Part shown: positions 1 through 6,534 of the stretch, in pieces
Position numbering within the stretch: the first letter of the stretch is position 1
Layout of the letters: each line of letters begins with the position of its first letter
Assembly (NCBI GenBank): GCA_947589135.1
Contig: CANPZT010000042.1
Span: 1-9,840, forward strand
DNA from: an uncultured Clostridia bacterium
GTDB lineage: Bacteria > Bacillota > Clostridia > TANB77 > CAG-508
DNA: 9,840 nucleotides
Direction of reading: 5' to 3'
Program-made: the position numbers and the translations under genes
The notes under the pieces: model-generated
The model's database searches: none
Seen by the model: only the letters and a program-made list of their open reading frames with translations
Told to the model about the DNA's origin: nothing

Positions 1-219
1 TTTCAATATGGAACTCCACCACATGCAGGGGCAGCACCAGGAGTAGACAGAATGATAATGCTAATAGCGGATTCACAAAATATAAGAGAAATAATTGCAT
101 TTCCAAAAAATAAAAAAGCAAGGGATTTATTAATGAGAGCACCTTCTGTTGTTTCAAAACAACAATTAGATGATGTACATATAGGGTTGTCAAAGGTTCC
201 GGGTTTAAATGGCAACTAG
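1..219 (+). CDS. aspS: Aspartyl-tRNA synthetase, C-terminal end (partial)
   Basis: The window opens inside a reading frame (frame 1) with no start codon, encoding 72 residues to a TAG stop. It reads as the end of a bacterial class II aspartyl-tRNA synthetase, the cytoplasmic enzyme that charges tRNA-Asp. The class II motif 3 region is visible as GVDRM, preceded by YGTPPHAG. It is followed by the AspRS-typical stretch NIREIIAFPKN and APSVVSKQQLDDVHI. Family members usually end shortly after the VHI-type segment. Here the last dozen codons (GLSKVPGLNGN plus stop) lie inside one arm of a strong inverted repeat, so the native C-terminus may have been replaced. The upstream part is outside the window. 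AspRS is favoured over AsnRS because of the IAFPKN..A.DLLM.APS block. Confidence 0.9.
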   Translation, partial: FQYGTPPHAGAAPGVDRMIMLIADSQNIREIIAFPKNKKARDLLMRAPSVVSKQQLDDVHIGLSKVPGLNGN

Positions 220-254
220 TTAGTTGCCATTTAAACCCGGAACCCTTGACAACC
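185..254. repeat. Long perfect-core inverted repeat overlapping the aspS stop codon
   Basis: Arm 185-218 pairs with 221-254: nine pairs at the base, one A/C mismatch (194/245), then 24 perfect pairs closing on a 2-nt gap (in practice a loop of about 4 nt). The inner part (GGTTCCGGGTTTAAATGGCA and its complement) is visibly richer in G+C than the flanks. The left arm encodes the last codons of aspS and holds part of its stop. As RNA it would be a very stable hairpin. No T-run follows immediately, so it is not a standard intrinsic terminator, although it could protect or process the aspS 3' end. A small mobile palindromic repeat is the other reading. Confidence 0.85.
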
Positions 255-290
255 TTCGAAATCTTTGACAACTTTGGCAACTTTTGACAA
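246..290 (+). promoter_or_regulatory. Array of TTGACA-like direct repeats upstream of walR
   Basis: Hexamers TTGACA (246-251), TTGACA (265-270), TTGGCA (274-279) and TTGACA (284-289) lie in the same orientation, starting 19, 9 and 10 bases apart, close to whole helical turns. OmpR/PhoB-family regulators bind head-to-tail hexamers with about one turn of spacing, and the Bacillus PhoP box (TTAACA-like) resembles these. The array sits 90-130 bases upstream of an OmpR-family gene, so autoregulation is a plausible inference. The first hexamer is also in the right arm of the inverted repeat, so some of the similarity could come from repeat-element ancestry. Confidence 0.4.
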
Positions 291-337
291 AAATAAATAA
301 AAAAAAACTTGTATAATAAAACAAAGTATGATATAAA
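284..337 (+). promoter_or_regulatory. Probable walR promoter region
   Basis: Two placements are possible. TTGACA at 284-289 and a perfect TATAAT at 312-317 are separated by 22 bases, which is too long for a standard sigma-A promoter. TTGTAT at 309-314 and TATAAA at 332-337 are separated by 17 bases, with weaker boxes but ideal spacing. Either would give a leader of about 35-60 nt before the walR start. Confidence 0.4.
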
Positions 338-378
338 TAAAATATAAAAATAAAGCTAAATAGAAAGGCGGAGTTTTT

Positions 379-1119
379 GTGGAAGAAGAAATGGAAAGAG
401 ATGCAAAGACAATTTTAATTGTTGATGATGAACAACCAATTGTAGATATATTGGTATATAATTTAAAAAAAGAAGGGTATAATACAATTTCAGCAGGTGA
501 TGGTGTAACAGCAGTAAACATGGCATTAGAGAAAAAACCAGATTTAATTCTATTAGATATAATGTTACCAAAAATGGATGGGCTATCAGTATGCAAAAGA
601 ATTAAAAATTCTTTAAATGTGCCAATTTTAATGTTAACTGCAAAAGATAGTGAAATAGATAAAATACTAGGTTTAGAACTAGGAGCAGATGATTACATTA
701 CAAAGCCATTTAGTGTAAGAGAATTAGTAGCAAGAGTAAAAGCAAACTTAAGAAAAGTAGAAGCAGATACACTAATAAAAACAATTAATCCGACTAATGA
801 AAGCCAAAAGAAAGAAAATAAAATTGTTGTTGGCGATTTAGAATTAGATTTAGACAAATTTGAAGTAAAAGTAAGAGGAGAAATAATTGACTTAACATTA
901 AGAGAATTTGAAGTACTAAAATTTTTAGCTTCTCAACCAGAACAAGTTGTTACTAGAGAGACTTTACTTGAAAAAGTATGGGGATATGAATATTATGGAG
1001 ACATTAGAACAGTTGATGTTACAGTAAGAAGAATCAGAGAAAAGATAGAAAAAGATACTTCTATGCCAAAAATATTGATAACAAAAAGAGGAGTAGGTTA
1101 TTATATAGCAACAAAATGA
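379..1119 (+). CDS. walR: WalR-type OmpR-family response regulator
   Basis: DNA-binding response regulator of 246 aa. The receiver domain (about 10-125) has the acidic pair D16/D17, phospho-acceptor D60 in LLLDIMLP, T87 and K109 in TKPF. The winged-helix effector domain is at about 148-246 (LTLREFEVL, the WGYEYYGDIRTVDVTVRRI helix region, RGVGYY wing). The AKDSEIDK..GLELGADDY and WGY.Y.GD.RTVDVTVRR blocks match WalR/YycF/VicR better than PhoP. In that family the regulator controls autolysins and wall turnover with the kinase WalK. The start is GTG at 379, because AAAGGCGGAG (364-373) lies 5 bases upstream; the ATG at 391 is a weaker alternative. No kinase gene follows: a terminator begins at the stop codon and ispG is next. 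The walR name rests on remembered family resemblance, and a different OmpR-type role cannot be excluded. Confidence 0.85.
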   Translation: MEEEMERDAKTILIVDDEQPIVDILVYNLKKEGYNTISAGDGVTAVNMALEKKPDLILLDIMLPKMDGLSVCKRIKNSLNVPILMLTAKDSEIDKILGLELGADDYITKPFSVRELVARVKANLRKVEADTLIKTINPTNESQKKENKIVVGDLELDLDKFEVKVRGEIIDLTLREFEVLKFLASQPEQVVTRETLLEKVWGYEYYGDIRTVDVTVRRIREKIEKDTSMPKILITKRGVGYYIATK

Positions 1120-1150
1120 AAAGTAGACGAAATAAAAAGTCTACTTTTTT
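1119..1150 (+). terminator. Intrinsic terminator after walR
   Basis: A 10-bp perfect stem (AAAAGTAGAC at 1119-1128 with GTCTACTTTT at 1139-1148) surrounds a 10-nt A-rich loop and ends in a run of six T (1145-1150). It starts on the last base of the walR stop codon, so walR is probably the last gene of its transcript. Confidence 0.85.
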
Positions 1151-1161
1151 GCAATCTTAAT

Positions 1162-1189
1162 TTGATATAGTATATATGTATGATATATG
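1162..1189 (+). promoter_or_regulatory. Weak candidate promoter for ispG-ispH
   Basis: TTGATA (1162-1167) and TATATG (1184-1189) are 16 bases apart in the short gap between the walR terminator and ispG. Both boxes are imperfect and the region is a TA-rich run, so the exact placement is uncertain. A promoter is expected here because a terminator lies just upstream. Confidence 0.3.
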
Positions 1190-1228
1190 AAATAAGTAAT
1201 ATTAGTGAAAATAAAAGGAATGATTATT

Positions 1229-2284
1229 ATGAAAAGAAACGATACAAGACAAGTAAAAGTAGGAAATGTAGCAATTGGCGGACAAAATAAAGTAGTAATT
1301 CAGTCAATGTGTAATACAAAAACAAAAGATGTAAAATCAACTGTAAAACAGATATTAGAATTAGAAAAAGTAGGATGCGAAATAATAAGAGTAGCATGTT
1401 TGGACATAGAAGATGCTAAAGCTATTAAAGAAATAAAAAAACAAATTAATATTCCAATTGTTGCTGACATACATTTTGATTATAGAATTGCATTAGAGGC
1501 AATTGAGTCAGGGGTAGATAAAGTAAGAATAAATCCAGGAAATATAGGTTCAGAAGAAAAAGTGAAAAAGGTAGTTGATAAATGTAAGGAAAAATCTATC
1601 CCAATAAGAATAGGCGTAAATGGAGGTTCATTAGAAAAAGATTTATTAGAAAAGTATAATGGAAAACCAACAGCAGAGGCCATGGTAGAAAGTGCTAAAA
1701 AACATATAGATATATTAGAAGGATTAGATTTTCATGATTATATAGTTTCATTAAAAGCATCAAATTTAGACTTATGCATTGAAAGTTATGAAAAGGCATC
1801 AGAAACTTTTAATTGCCCATTACATTTAGGAATTACAGAAGCAGGAACAGAATTTAGTGGTACAATAAAATCTAGTATAGGATTAGGATGTTTATTAAGA
1901 CAAGGAATAGGAGATACAATTAGAGTTTCTCTTTCTGACGACCCTATAAAAGAAATAAAAGTAGCAAAGGAAATTTTAAAAGATTGCAATTTATATAGAA
2001 AATCTCCAACTTTAATTGCATGCCCAACATGTGGTAGAACACAAATAGATTTGATACCAATAGCAAAACAAGTAGAAGAATTTTTACAAACAATAGATTC
2101 AAATATAACTGTTGCAGTAATGGGATGTGCTGTAAATGGACCAGGAGAAGCTAGAGGAGCAGACATTGGAATTGCAGGAGGAATAAAAGAAGGTTTGTTA
2201 TTTAAAAAAGGTGAAATAATTAGGAAAATACCACAAGATAAAATTGTAGAAGAATTAAAACAAGAAATATTAAAGATGATATAA
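1229..2284 (+). CDS. ispG: 4-hydroxy-3-methylbut-2-en-1-yl diphosphate synthase (IspG/GcpE)
   Basis: Encodes 351 aa, the normal length of a bacterial IspG. This cytoplasmic 4Fe-4S enzyme reduces 2-C-methyl-erythritol 2,4-cyclodiphosphate to HMBPP, the penultimate step of the MEP isoprenoid pathway. An N-terminal TIM-barrel half includes QSMCNT (25-30), ADIHFDYRIA (79-88) and RINPGNIG (100-107). A C-terminal half carries the cluster cysteines C265 and C268 in CPTCGR and C300 in MGCAVNGPGEA, with catalytic E307. ATG 1229 is chosen because AAAAGGA (1213-1219) lies 9 bases upstream; the in-frame GTG at 1205 lies before that site and the ATG at 1220 abuts it. ispH follows after 92 bases with no obvious terminator, which suggests cotranscription of consecutive pathway steps. 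Confidence 0.96.
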   Translation: MKRNDTRQVKVGNVAIGGQNKVVIQSMCNTKTKDVKSTVKQILELEKVGCEIIRVACLDIEDAKAIKEIKKQINIPIVADIHFDYRIALEAIESGVDKVRINPGNIGSEEKVKKVVDKCKEKSIPIRIGVNGGSLEKDLLEKYNGKPTAEAMVESAKKHIDILEGLDFHDYIVSLKASNLDLCIESYEKASETFNCPLHLGITEAGTEFSGTIKSSIGLGCLLRQGIGDTIRVSLSDDPIKEIKVAKEILKDCNLYRKSPTLIACPTCGRTQIDLIPIAKQVEEFLQTIDSNITVAVMGCAVNGPGEARGADIGIAGGIKEGLLFKKGEIIRKIPQDKIVEELKQEILKMI

Positions 2285-2290
2285 TATAAG

Positions 2291-2351
2291 GTAAGTATAA
2301 AAATTATGATTACAAGATTATAAGTTATGTTTAATTGTTAAATATACTTAC
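2291..2351 (+). other. Intercistronic inverted repeat between ispG and ispH
   Basis: GTAAGTATA (2291-2299) is perfectly complementary to TATACTTAC (2343-2351), enclosing 43 AT-rich bases. The right arm ends six bases before the ispH ribosome binding site (GGAAAGGA, 2357-2364). There is no T-run after it, so it is not a terminator. It could be an RNA stem that affects processing or ispH translation, or it could be chance in AT-rich DNA. Confidence 0.35.
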
Positions 2352-2376
2352 ATCCTGGAAAGGAATGAAATTAATA

Positions 2377-3264
2377 ATGGAAATAATTATTGGAAAAACA
2401 GCAGGATTTTGTTATGGAGTAAAGAGAGCAGTAGAAGGAAGTATAGAACAAATAGAAAATAGTAAAAATGAAAATATATATTGTTTAGGAGAGCTTGTTC
2501 ATAATAAACAGGTTATAATGAAATTACAAGATAAAGGAATTAATTTTATAGACAATCTTAAACAAATAAAAGTAAAAAACGCAAAAGTAATTATAAGAGC
2601 ACATGGAATAACAAAAGAAGAATATAAATTTGCTAAAGACAATAATATAAATATAGAAGATTATACATGTCCAAATGTTAGCAAAGTACATGAAATAGTA
2701 AATGAATATGCCAAAAAAGGATATTATATATTATTGTGTGGAAAGAAGACACACCCAGAAAATATTGGAACGGCAAGTTATTGTGGAAAATATTTTTCTG
2801 TGATAGAGAATGAAGAAGAAATAAAAAATGTAATTGAAAATATAAAAAAGATTAATTCAAATAAAATATTAATTGTAGCACAAACAACTTATAGTCTAAA
2901 TAAATTTAAAATAATACAAGAAAAAATAATAGAAAATATGGATAAGAATGTAGAGATTGTTATAAAAGATACAATATGTAGAGCAACTAAAATTAGACAA
3001 GAAGAAACAGAAGAGTTATCCAAAAAAGTAGACTATATGATTATTATAGGAGGAAAAAATAGTTCAAATACAAACAAATTATATGAAATAGCAAAAAATA
3101 ATTGTAAAAATACTATATTAGTAGAAACAGAGCAAGAAATACAGAAAGATGAAATACACAAATACAATCTCGTTGGAATTATGGCAGGAGCATCAACACC
3201 GAAAGATGTAATAAATGACGTAGTAAAAAAATTGGAAAAACAAGAATGTATGAGTAGTTTTTAG
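2377..3264 (+). CDS. ispH: 4-hydroxy-3-methylbut-2-enyl diphosphate reductase (IspH/LytB)
   Basis: Encodes 295 aa, the usual single-domain length, without the C-terminal S1 (RpsA) extension found in some clostridia. It converts HMBPP to IPP and DMAPP, the last MEP-pathway step. The three cluster-binding cysteines are C12 (GFCYGVKRA), C98 (YTCPNV) and C201 (DTICRAT). Substrate-site residues are also present: H42 (GELVHN), H76 (RAHG), H126 and E128 (THPE), the QTT turn near 169-171, the SSNTNKL loop (229-235) and the GASTP segment. ATG 2377 gives the typical MEII.GKTAGFC start. The ribosome site GGAAAGGA ends 12 bases upstream, a little far, and the in-frame ATG at 2365 directly abuts it. The 3' end is built into a terminator hairpin. 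Confidence 0.96.
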   Translation: MEIIIGKTAGFCYGVKRAVEGSIEQIENSKNENIYCLGELVHNKQVIMKLQDKGINFIDNLKQIKVKNAKVIIRAHGITKEEYKFAKDNNINIEDYTCPNVSKVHEIVNEYAKKGYYILLCGKKTHPENIGTASYCGKYFSVIENEEEIKNVIENIKKINSNKILIVAQTTYSLNKFKIIQEKIIENMDKNVEIVIKDTICRATKIRQEETEELSKKVDYMIIIGGKNSSNTNKLYEIAKNNCKNTILVETEQEIQKDEIHKYNLVGIMAGASTPKDVINDVVKKLEKQECMSSF

Positions 3265-3283
3265 TCATACATTCTTATTTTTT
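3242..3283 (+). terminator. Intrinsic terminator of ispG-ispH
   Basis: A 12-bp perfect stem (AAGAATGTATGA at 3242-3253 with TCATACATTCTT at 3265-3276) has an 11-nt loop containing the ispH stop codon and is followed by ATTTTTT. The left arm encodes the last ispH residues before the stop. Confidence 0.85.
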
Positions 3284-3327
3284 GTCGAAAAATGCGATGA
3301 AAAGTTAAAAAATGATAAAAAAAATAT

Positions 3328-3357
3328 TGACAAAGAATTGTATAACAAACTATACTT
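3328..3357 (+). promoter_or_regulatory. Sigma-A promoter of the PD-(D/E)XK gene
   Basis: A perfect TTGACA (3328-3333) and TATACT (3352-3357) are separated by 18 bases, just after the ispH terminator. Transcription would start near 3364, giving a leader of about 50 nt. Confidence 0.7.
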
Positions 3358-3386
3358 GAATATATTATATAATTCAAATTAAAGAC

Positions 3387-3419
3387 AAGGAGGAAAAGTT
3401 TTTACTTAAAAAGCATATG
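3387..3419 (+). promoter_or_regulatory. Strong but distant ribosome binding site, possibly bridged by a hairpin
   Basis: AAGGAGG (3387-3393) is a near-perfect Shine-Dalgarno sequence, but the first usable start, ATG at 3417, is 23 bases further on, against the usual 5-9. No ATG, GTG or TTG lies in frame at normal spacing. Bases 3398-3403 can pair with 3409-3414 (six pairs, one G-U, 5-nt loop). That would leave about 6 unpaired bases between the site and the ATG. The stem is short and AT-rich, so its stability is doubtful. Confidence 0.4.
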
Positions 3420-4058
3420 AACAGAAATTTTATCTCAAATAGTAATTTTGTATTAAGAAAAATTTTAAATTCAAAGGATAATTTAGATATTATTCAAGAT
3501 TTTATAGAAACATTTTTAAATATAGAAATTGAAGAAATAAGCTTAAATTCATATTTGAAAAATAAGGAAAAGTATTTACCATCAGAAGAAAAATTTGGAA
3601 TAGCAGATGTTAGAATAAAATTAAAAAATCATGAAGAGCTAAATGTAGGAATACAATGGATAGATGGTTATTTTGTGCAAAATAAAATTTTATTATACTA
3701 CGCACAAATTCATACTAACCAACTAGAACATGATGAAAATAGAGATTTTGTAAAAACCATAACAATAAATATATTAGATTTTAAATATTTCAAATCTCCA
3801 AACTATCATCAAAAAAAACAAATAGAAAGTAATGAAAGTGAAGATAAGAAAAAGGAAAAATTAGAATTTCATATATTAGAATTACCAAAATTTAATGAAG
3901 ATATAATAGAAAGCCATATAAACAAAAAAGAAGCATGGATGATATATTTAAAAGGGGATAGAGTTGATTTAATAAGCAAAGTAATAAAGAAATATAGTGC
4001 AATAAGCAAATTAGATGATTTATTAAAAGAATATTGGGAAAACGAAAAAATGGAATAA
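3417..4058 (+). CDS. PD-(D/E)XK nuclease-family (Rpn/PDDEXK_2-like) protein
   Basis: Encodes 213 aa, resembling the Rpn/PDDEXK_2 'nuclease family transposase' group, which is widespread and often multi-copy in gut Firmicutes. The N-terminal helices (FVLRKILNSKDNLDIIQDFI) are followed by the core: GIADVRIK with D64, then the strand ELNVGIQ, then the LLYYAQIHTNQLEHDENRDF helix and KTITINILDF, and a lysine-rich insertion near 132-148. In typical members the second strand carries a Glu two residues before the Gln (ExQ). Here that place is G78 before Q80, so the active site may be incomplete or rearranged. No signal peptide or membrane segment is seen. The gene has its own promoter and terminator and no flanking inverted repeats that would mark a transposon. 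It is convergent with the PBP gene. The family assignment is fairly secure; the cellular role is unknown. Confidence 0.7.
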   Translation: MNRNFISNSNFVLRKILNSKDNLDIIQDFIETFLNIEIEEISLNSYLKNKEKYLPSEEKFGIADVRIKLKNHEELNVGIQWIDGYFVQNKILLYYAQIHTNQLEHDENRDFVKTITINILDFKYFKSPNYHQKKQIESNESEDKKKEKLEFHILELPKFNEDIIESHINKKEAWMIYLKGDRVDLISKVIKKYSAISKLDDLLKEYWENEKME

Positions 4059-4083
4059 TCAATAATTTTTGATTATTCCATTT
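4048..4083. terminator. Bidirectional terminator between convergent genes
   Basis: A 14-bp perfect stem (AAATGGAATAATCA at 4048-4061 with TGATTATTCCATTT at 4070-4083) has an 8-nt loop. The left arm covers the end of the nuclease-like gene, including its stop. A run of six A (4045-4050) abuts it, so on the minus strand the hairpin ends in TTTTTT, a good terminator for the PBP transcript arriving from the other side. On the plus strand the T-tract is only TTT. Confidence 0.75.
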
Positions 4084-4186
4084 AATATGCAATAGAAAAA
4101 TTATTTTATTATATAAGAATTATCCATTCGATTTTACAGAAATTGCATAAAATGATATGAAATTTTTAAATTTCAAAAAAGAATTG

Positions 4187-6472
4187 TTAATGAGCATCGG
4201 TTAATGTCTGTTTTAAGGTAACTCTTATAATAGTACCTTCTGGAACTTGCTCATCTCTTGGATAATCTTGAGTAATAACAATTCCACTTCCCTCTGTATT
4301 GATATTTAAATTCTTTTCTTTTAAAGTTGTTGTAGCTTCAGATAAATTCATTCCTTTTAAATCTGGAACAGTAACTGAAGTTGCAACATCACTTCCTTCG
4401 CCATAAATAATTACCATTGAATTTTTAGCTAAAGAAGCTCCAGGTTTTGGCATTTGATCTTTAACAAGAAGTGTATTACTATCACCATTTACATATGTTT
4501 TTACATTAAATCCAGAATTTTTTAAAGTCTTTTCAGCTTCTGCAACAGTTTTATTTCTAACGTCAGGAATTATAATTAAATTACTAGAGTTAGTAACAGA
4601 AGAATTAGTAGAATCAGATGGAATTCCTAAATAAGGCAAAATTTCAGATAACATTTGAGATACAACAGGTCCTGCAACTTGTCCACCTTGATGCTCTCCA
4701 AGAGGTTTATATAAAGTAAGAAGTAATACAACTTGAGTATCTTCAACAGGAGAAATAGCAACATAGGAAGCAACATACCCTTGATCTTTATTATTTTCTG
4801 GTGGCTCAGAGGTTCCAGTTTTTCCACCAATAGAATATCCAGAAACTGCAGCATGTCTACCTGTTCCTTTAGTTACAACAGATTCCATCATAGATTTAAC
4901 CTGTTCAGCAGTATGTTTTGAAATAACTTGTCGTACTTCAGTAGTAGATACTTCACTAACAGAATTAGTTTCTGTATTAGTAATTTGTTTTACAATTCTT
5001 GGTTTCATTAATACTCCATCATTTGCTATGCATGAAACTGCTGTTATCATTTGAAGAGGTGTAACATTTAATCTTTGACCGAAAGACATGGTTGCAAGCT
5101 CGACAGGGCCGACATTATCTAAATTTTGAAAAATACTACTTTGTTCACCATATAATCCAGAACCTGTAGTATCAAATAGTCCAAAAGCATCATAATATTT
5201 ATATAAAGTTGGAGCAGTAATTCTTTTTCCTAATTGCATAAATGCAGGGTTACAAGAGTTGCAAAGGGCTTCTCTTAATGTTTGAACTCCATGTGGTTGT
5301 GCTCTCCAGCAATGAATTTTTATTGTTGAATTAGAAATATCATTAAATTCCTCATAACCTTTACAATAAAAATCACCAGCTTTATCTGTTGTTGTTATAT
5401 TTTCTTCTAATGCGACAGAAGAAGTAATAAGTTTAAAAGTAGAACCAGGTTCATAAGTTTCTGCAACAGATTTATTTGCCCACATTTTATATAAGGCTTC
5501 ACTTTTTTGCTCATCTGAAAGAGAATCATAAGTTTGTGCTAATGTGGAATTTGGAGTGTATGGAGTGTTCAAGTCATAATCTGGGTAAGAAGACATTGCT
5601 AAGATATCTCCTGTTTTTGGATTCATAACAATAACATTACCACCTCTTGAACAAGAATTATCTTCAACAGCTTGTTTTAAGTATTTTTCTACAATAGTTT
5701 GGATATTTAAATCTATAGTAAGTGTTAAGTCACTACCATTTTCGGCAGAAATGTAAGTTTCTTCTGAATTTGGTATTTCTTTTTGATCACTACCTTTATA
5801 GCTAACAATTTTTCCAGGAGTTCCAGTTAATATAGAATCCCAAGCATATTCAATACCGCTTAATCCTTGATTATCGTTACCACAAAAACCAATTAAGTTA
5901 GAAGCAACAGTGTTGTATGGATAATATCTTTTTGAATCTTCATCTATATTAATACCTATTTTTATATCATTATCTTCCATCCATTGTTTCAATTCATCAA
6001 CTTTATCCTGTTCGACCTTTTTTATGATAGTTTCAACTTGAGACTTACTTGAAACTTTAGATAAAACTTCTTCATAATCTAAACTAAATATATCGGATAA
6101 TCCCTTTGCAATTTTTTCTTGTAGGGCTTTAGTTTCTTCTTCTGTATCTTCTTTTATTTTTAGAGGGTTAATTGTAATTGTGTCTACTTGTGCACTTATT
6201 GCTAATGCTTTTCCAGTTGAATCATATATATTACCTCTTTTTGGACTGATAATTTGATTAATCAATTGTTGATTATAGGCAAGTTGTTGTAAATAGCTTC
6301 CTTGAACAAATTGAATAAATCCAATACGAACAAGTAATATAATAAAAATTAAGATACAAATAATAAGCGAAATTTTTACTTTTCTAATATGTATTAGATT
6401 TTTAGATTTATGTTTTGTCTTCATTTTTATAATATTTGACTTATTAGACTTAGAATTTTTTTTATTTTTCAT
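4187..6472 (-). CDS. Class B penicillin-binding protein with two PASTA domains (SpoVD/PBP2x-like)
   Basis: Encodes 761 aa. A Lys-rich cytoplasmic N-terminus (1-33) and one membrane anchor (about 34-53) lead to the PBP dimerisation domain (about 72-235, starting at ISPKRGNIYDSTG). The transpeptidase domain follows, with S344 in STFK, SCN at 406-408 and KTGT at 551-554. Two PASTA repeats are at about 633-692 and 698-756. It is a D,D-transpeptidase that cross-links peptidoglycan at division or in the spore cortex. B. subtilis PbpB has two PASTA domains and SpoVD has one, so I do not choose between division and sporulation. Such genes often lie in the mraW-ftsL-mraY cluster; here it stands alone. 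The ATG start is supported by AAAGAGGCG just upstream on the minus strand. Cysteines at 274, 370, 388, 404 and 407 lie in an extracellular domain, which is unusual but not diagnostic. Confidence 0.93.
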   Translation of the reverse strand: MKNKKNSKSNKSNIIKMKTKHKSKNLIHIRKVKISLIICILIFIILLVRIGFIQFVQGSYLQQLAYNQQLINQIISPKRGNIYDSTGKALAISAQVDTITINPLKIKEDTEEETKALQEKIAKGLSDIFSLDYEEVLSKVSSKSQVETIIKKVEQDKVDELKQWMEDNDIKIGINIDEDSKRYYPYNTVASNLIGFCGNDNQGLSGIEYAWDSILTGTPGKIVSYKGSDQKEIPNSEETYISAENGSDLTLTIDLNIQTIVEKYLKQAVEDNSCSRGGNVIVMNPKTGDILAMSSYPDYDLNTPYTPNSTLAQTYDSLSDEQKSEALYKMWANKSVAETYEPGSTFKLITSSVALEENITTTDKAGDFYCKGYEEFNDISNSTIKIHCWRAQPHGVQTLREALCNSCNPAFMQLGKRITAPTLYKYYDAFGLFDTTGSGLYGEQSSIFQNLDNVGPVELATMSFGQRLNVTPLQMITAVSCIANDGVLMKPRIVKQITNTETNSVSEVSTTEVRQVISKHTAEQVKSMMESVVTKGTGRHAAVSGYSIGGKTGTSEPPENNKDQGYVASYVAISPVEDTQVVLLLTLYKPLGEHQGGQVAGPVVSQMLSEILPYLGIPSDSTNSSVTNSSNLIIIPDVRNKTVAEAEKTLKNSGFNVKTYVNGDSNTLLVKDQMPKPGASLAKNSMVIIYGEGSDVATSVTVPDLKGMNLSEATTTLKEKNLNINTEGSGIVITQDYPRDEQVPEGTIIRVTLKQTLTDAH

Positions 6473-6506
6473 ATTTACGCCTCTTTTGTTATATTTTCAA
6501 CTATAT

Positions 6507-6534
6507 TTTATATGAAATAGTTAAAAAATGTCAA
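6507..6534 (-). promoter_or_regulatory. Promoter of the PBP gene (minus strand)
   Basis: Read on the minus strand, TTGACA (6534-6529) and TATAAA (6512-6507) are 16 bases apart, about 35 bases upstream of the PBP start codon. The -35 box is exactly the tip of the large palindrome, while the -10 box lies outside it. Confidence 0.65.

Noticed and set aside
246..290. CRISPR-like array
   Set aside because: The repeated unit is only 6-9 bases with 3-13 base gaps; CRISPR repeats are over 20 bases with unique spacers.
231..596. Minus-strand open frame of 121 codons over the walR start
   Set aside because: It lies opposite walR, has no ribosome binding site, and its sequence is hydrophobic low complexity typical of antisense frames in AT-rich genes.
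1205..1228. GTG start giving a longer IspG
   Set aside because: The ribosome binding site AAAAGGA at 1213-1219 would lie inside the coding sequence; ATG 1229 fits the family start.
1786..2166. Minus-strand open frame of 126 codons inside ispG
   Set aside because: It is fully opposite a clear ispG with all its motifs; no start signal and no recognisable protein.
2335..2376. TTG start giving a longer IspH
   Set aside because: The added residues have no family counterpart, and the ribosome site lies downstream of this codon.
4157..4176. Short palindrome TGAAATTTTTAAATTTCA as a PBP terminator
   Set aside because: It is all A/T-rich, has no T-run on the minus strand, and is poorer than the hairpin at 4048-4083.
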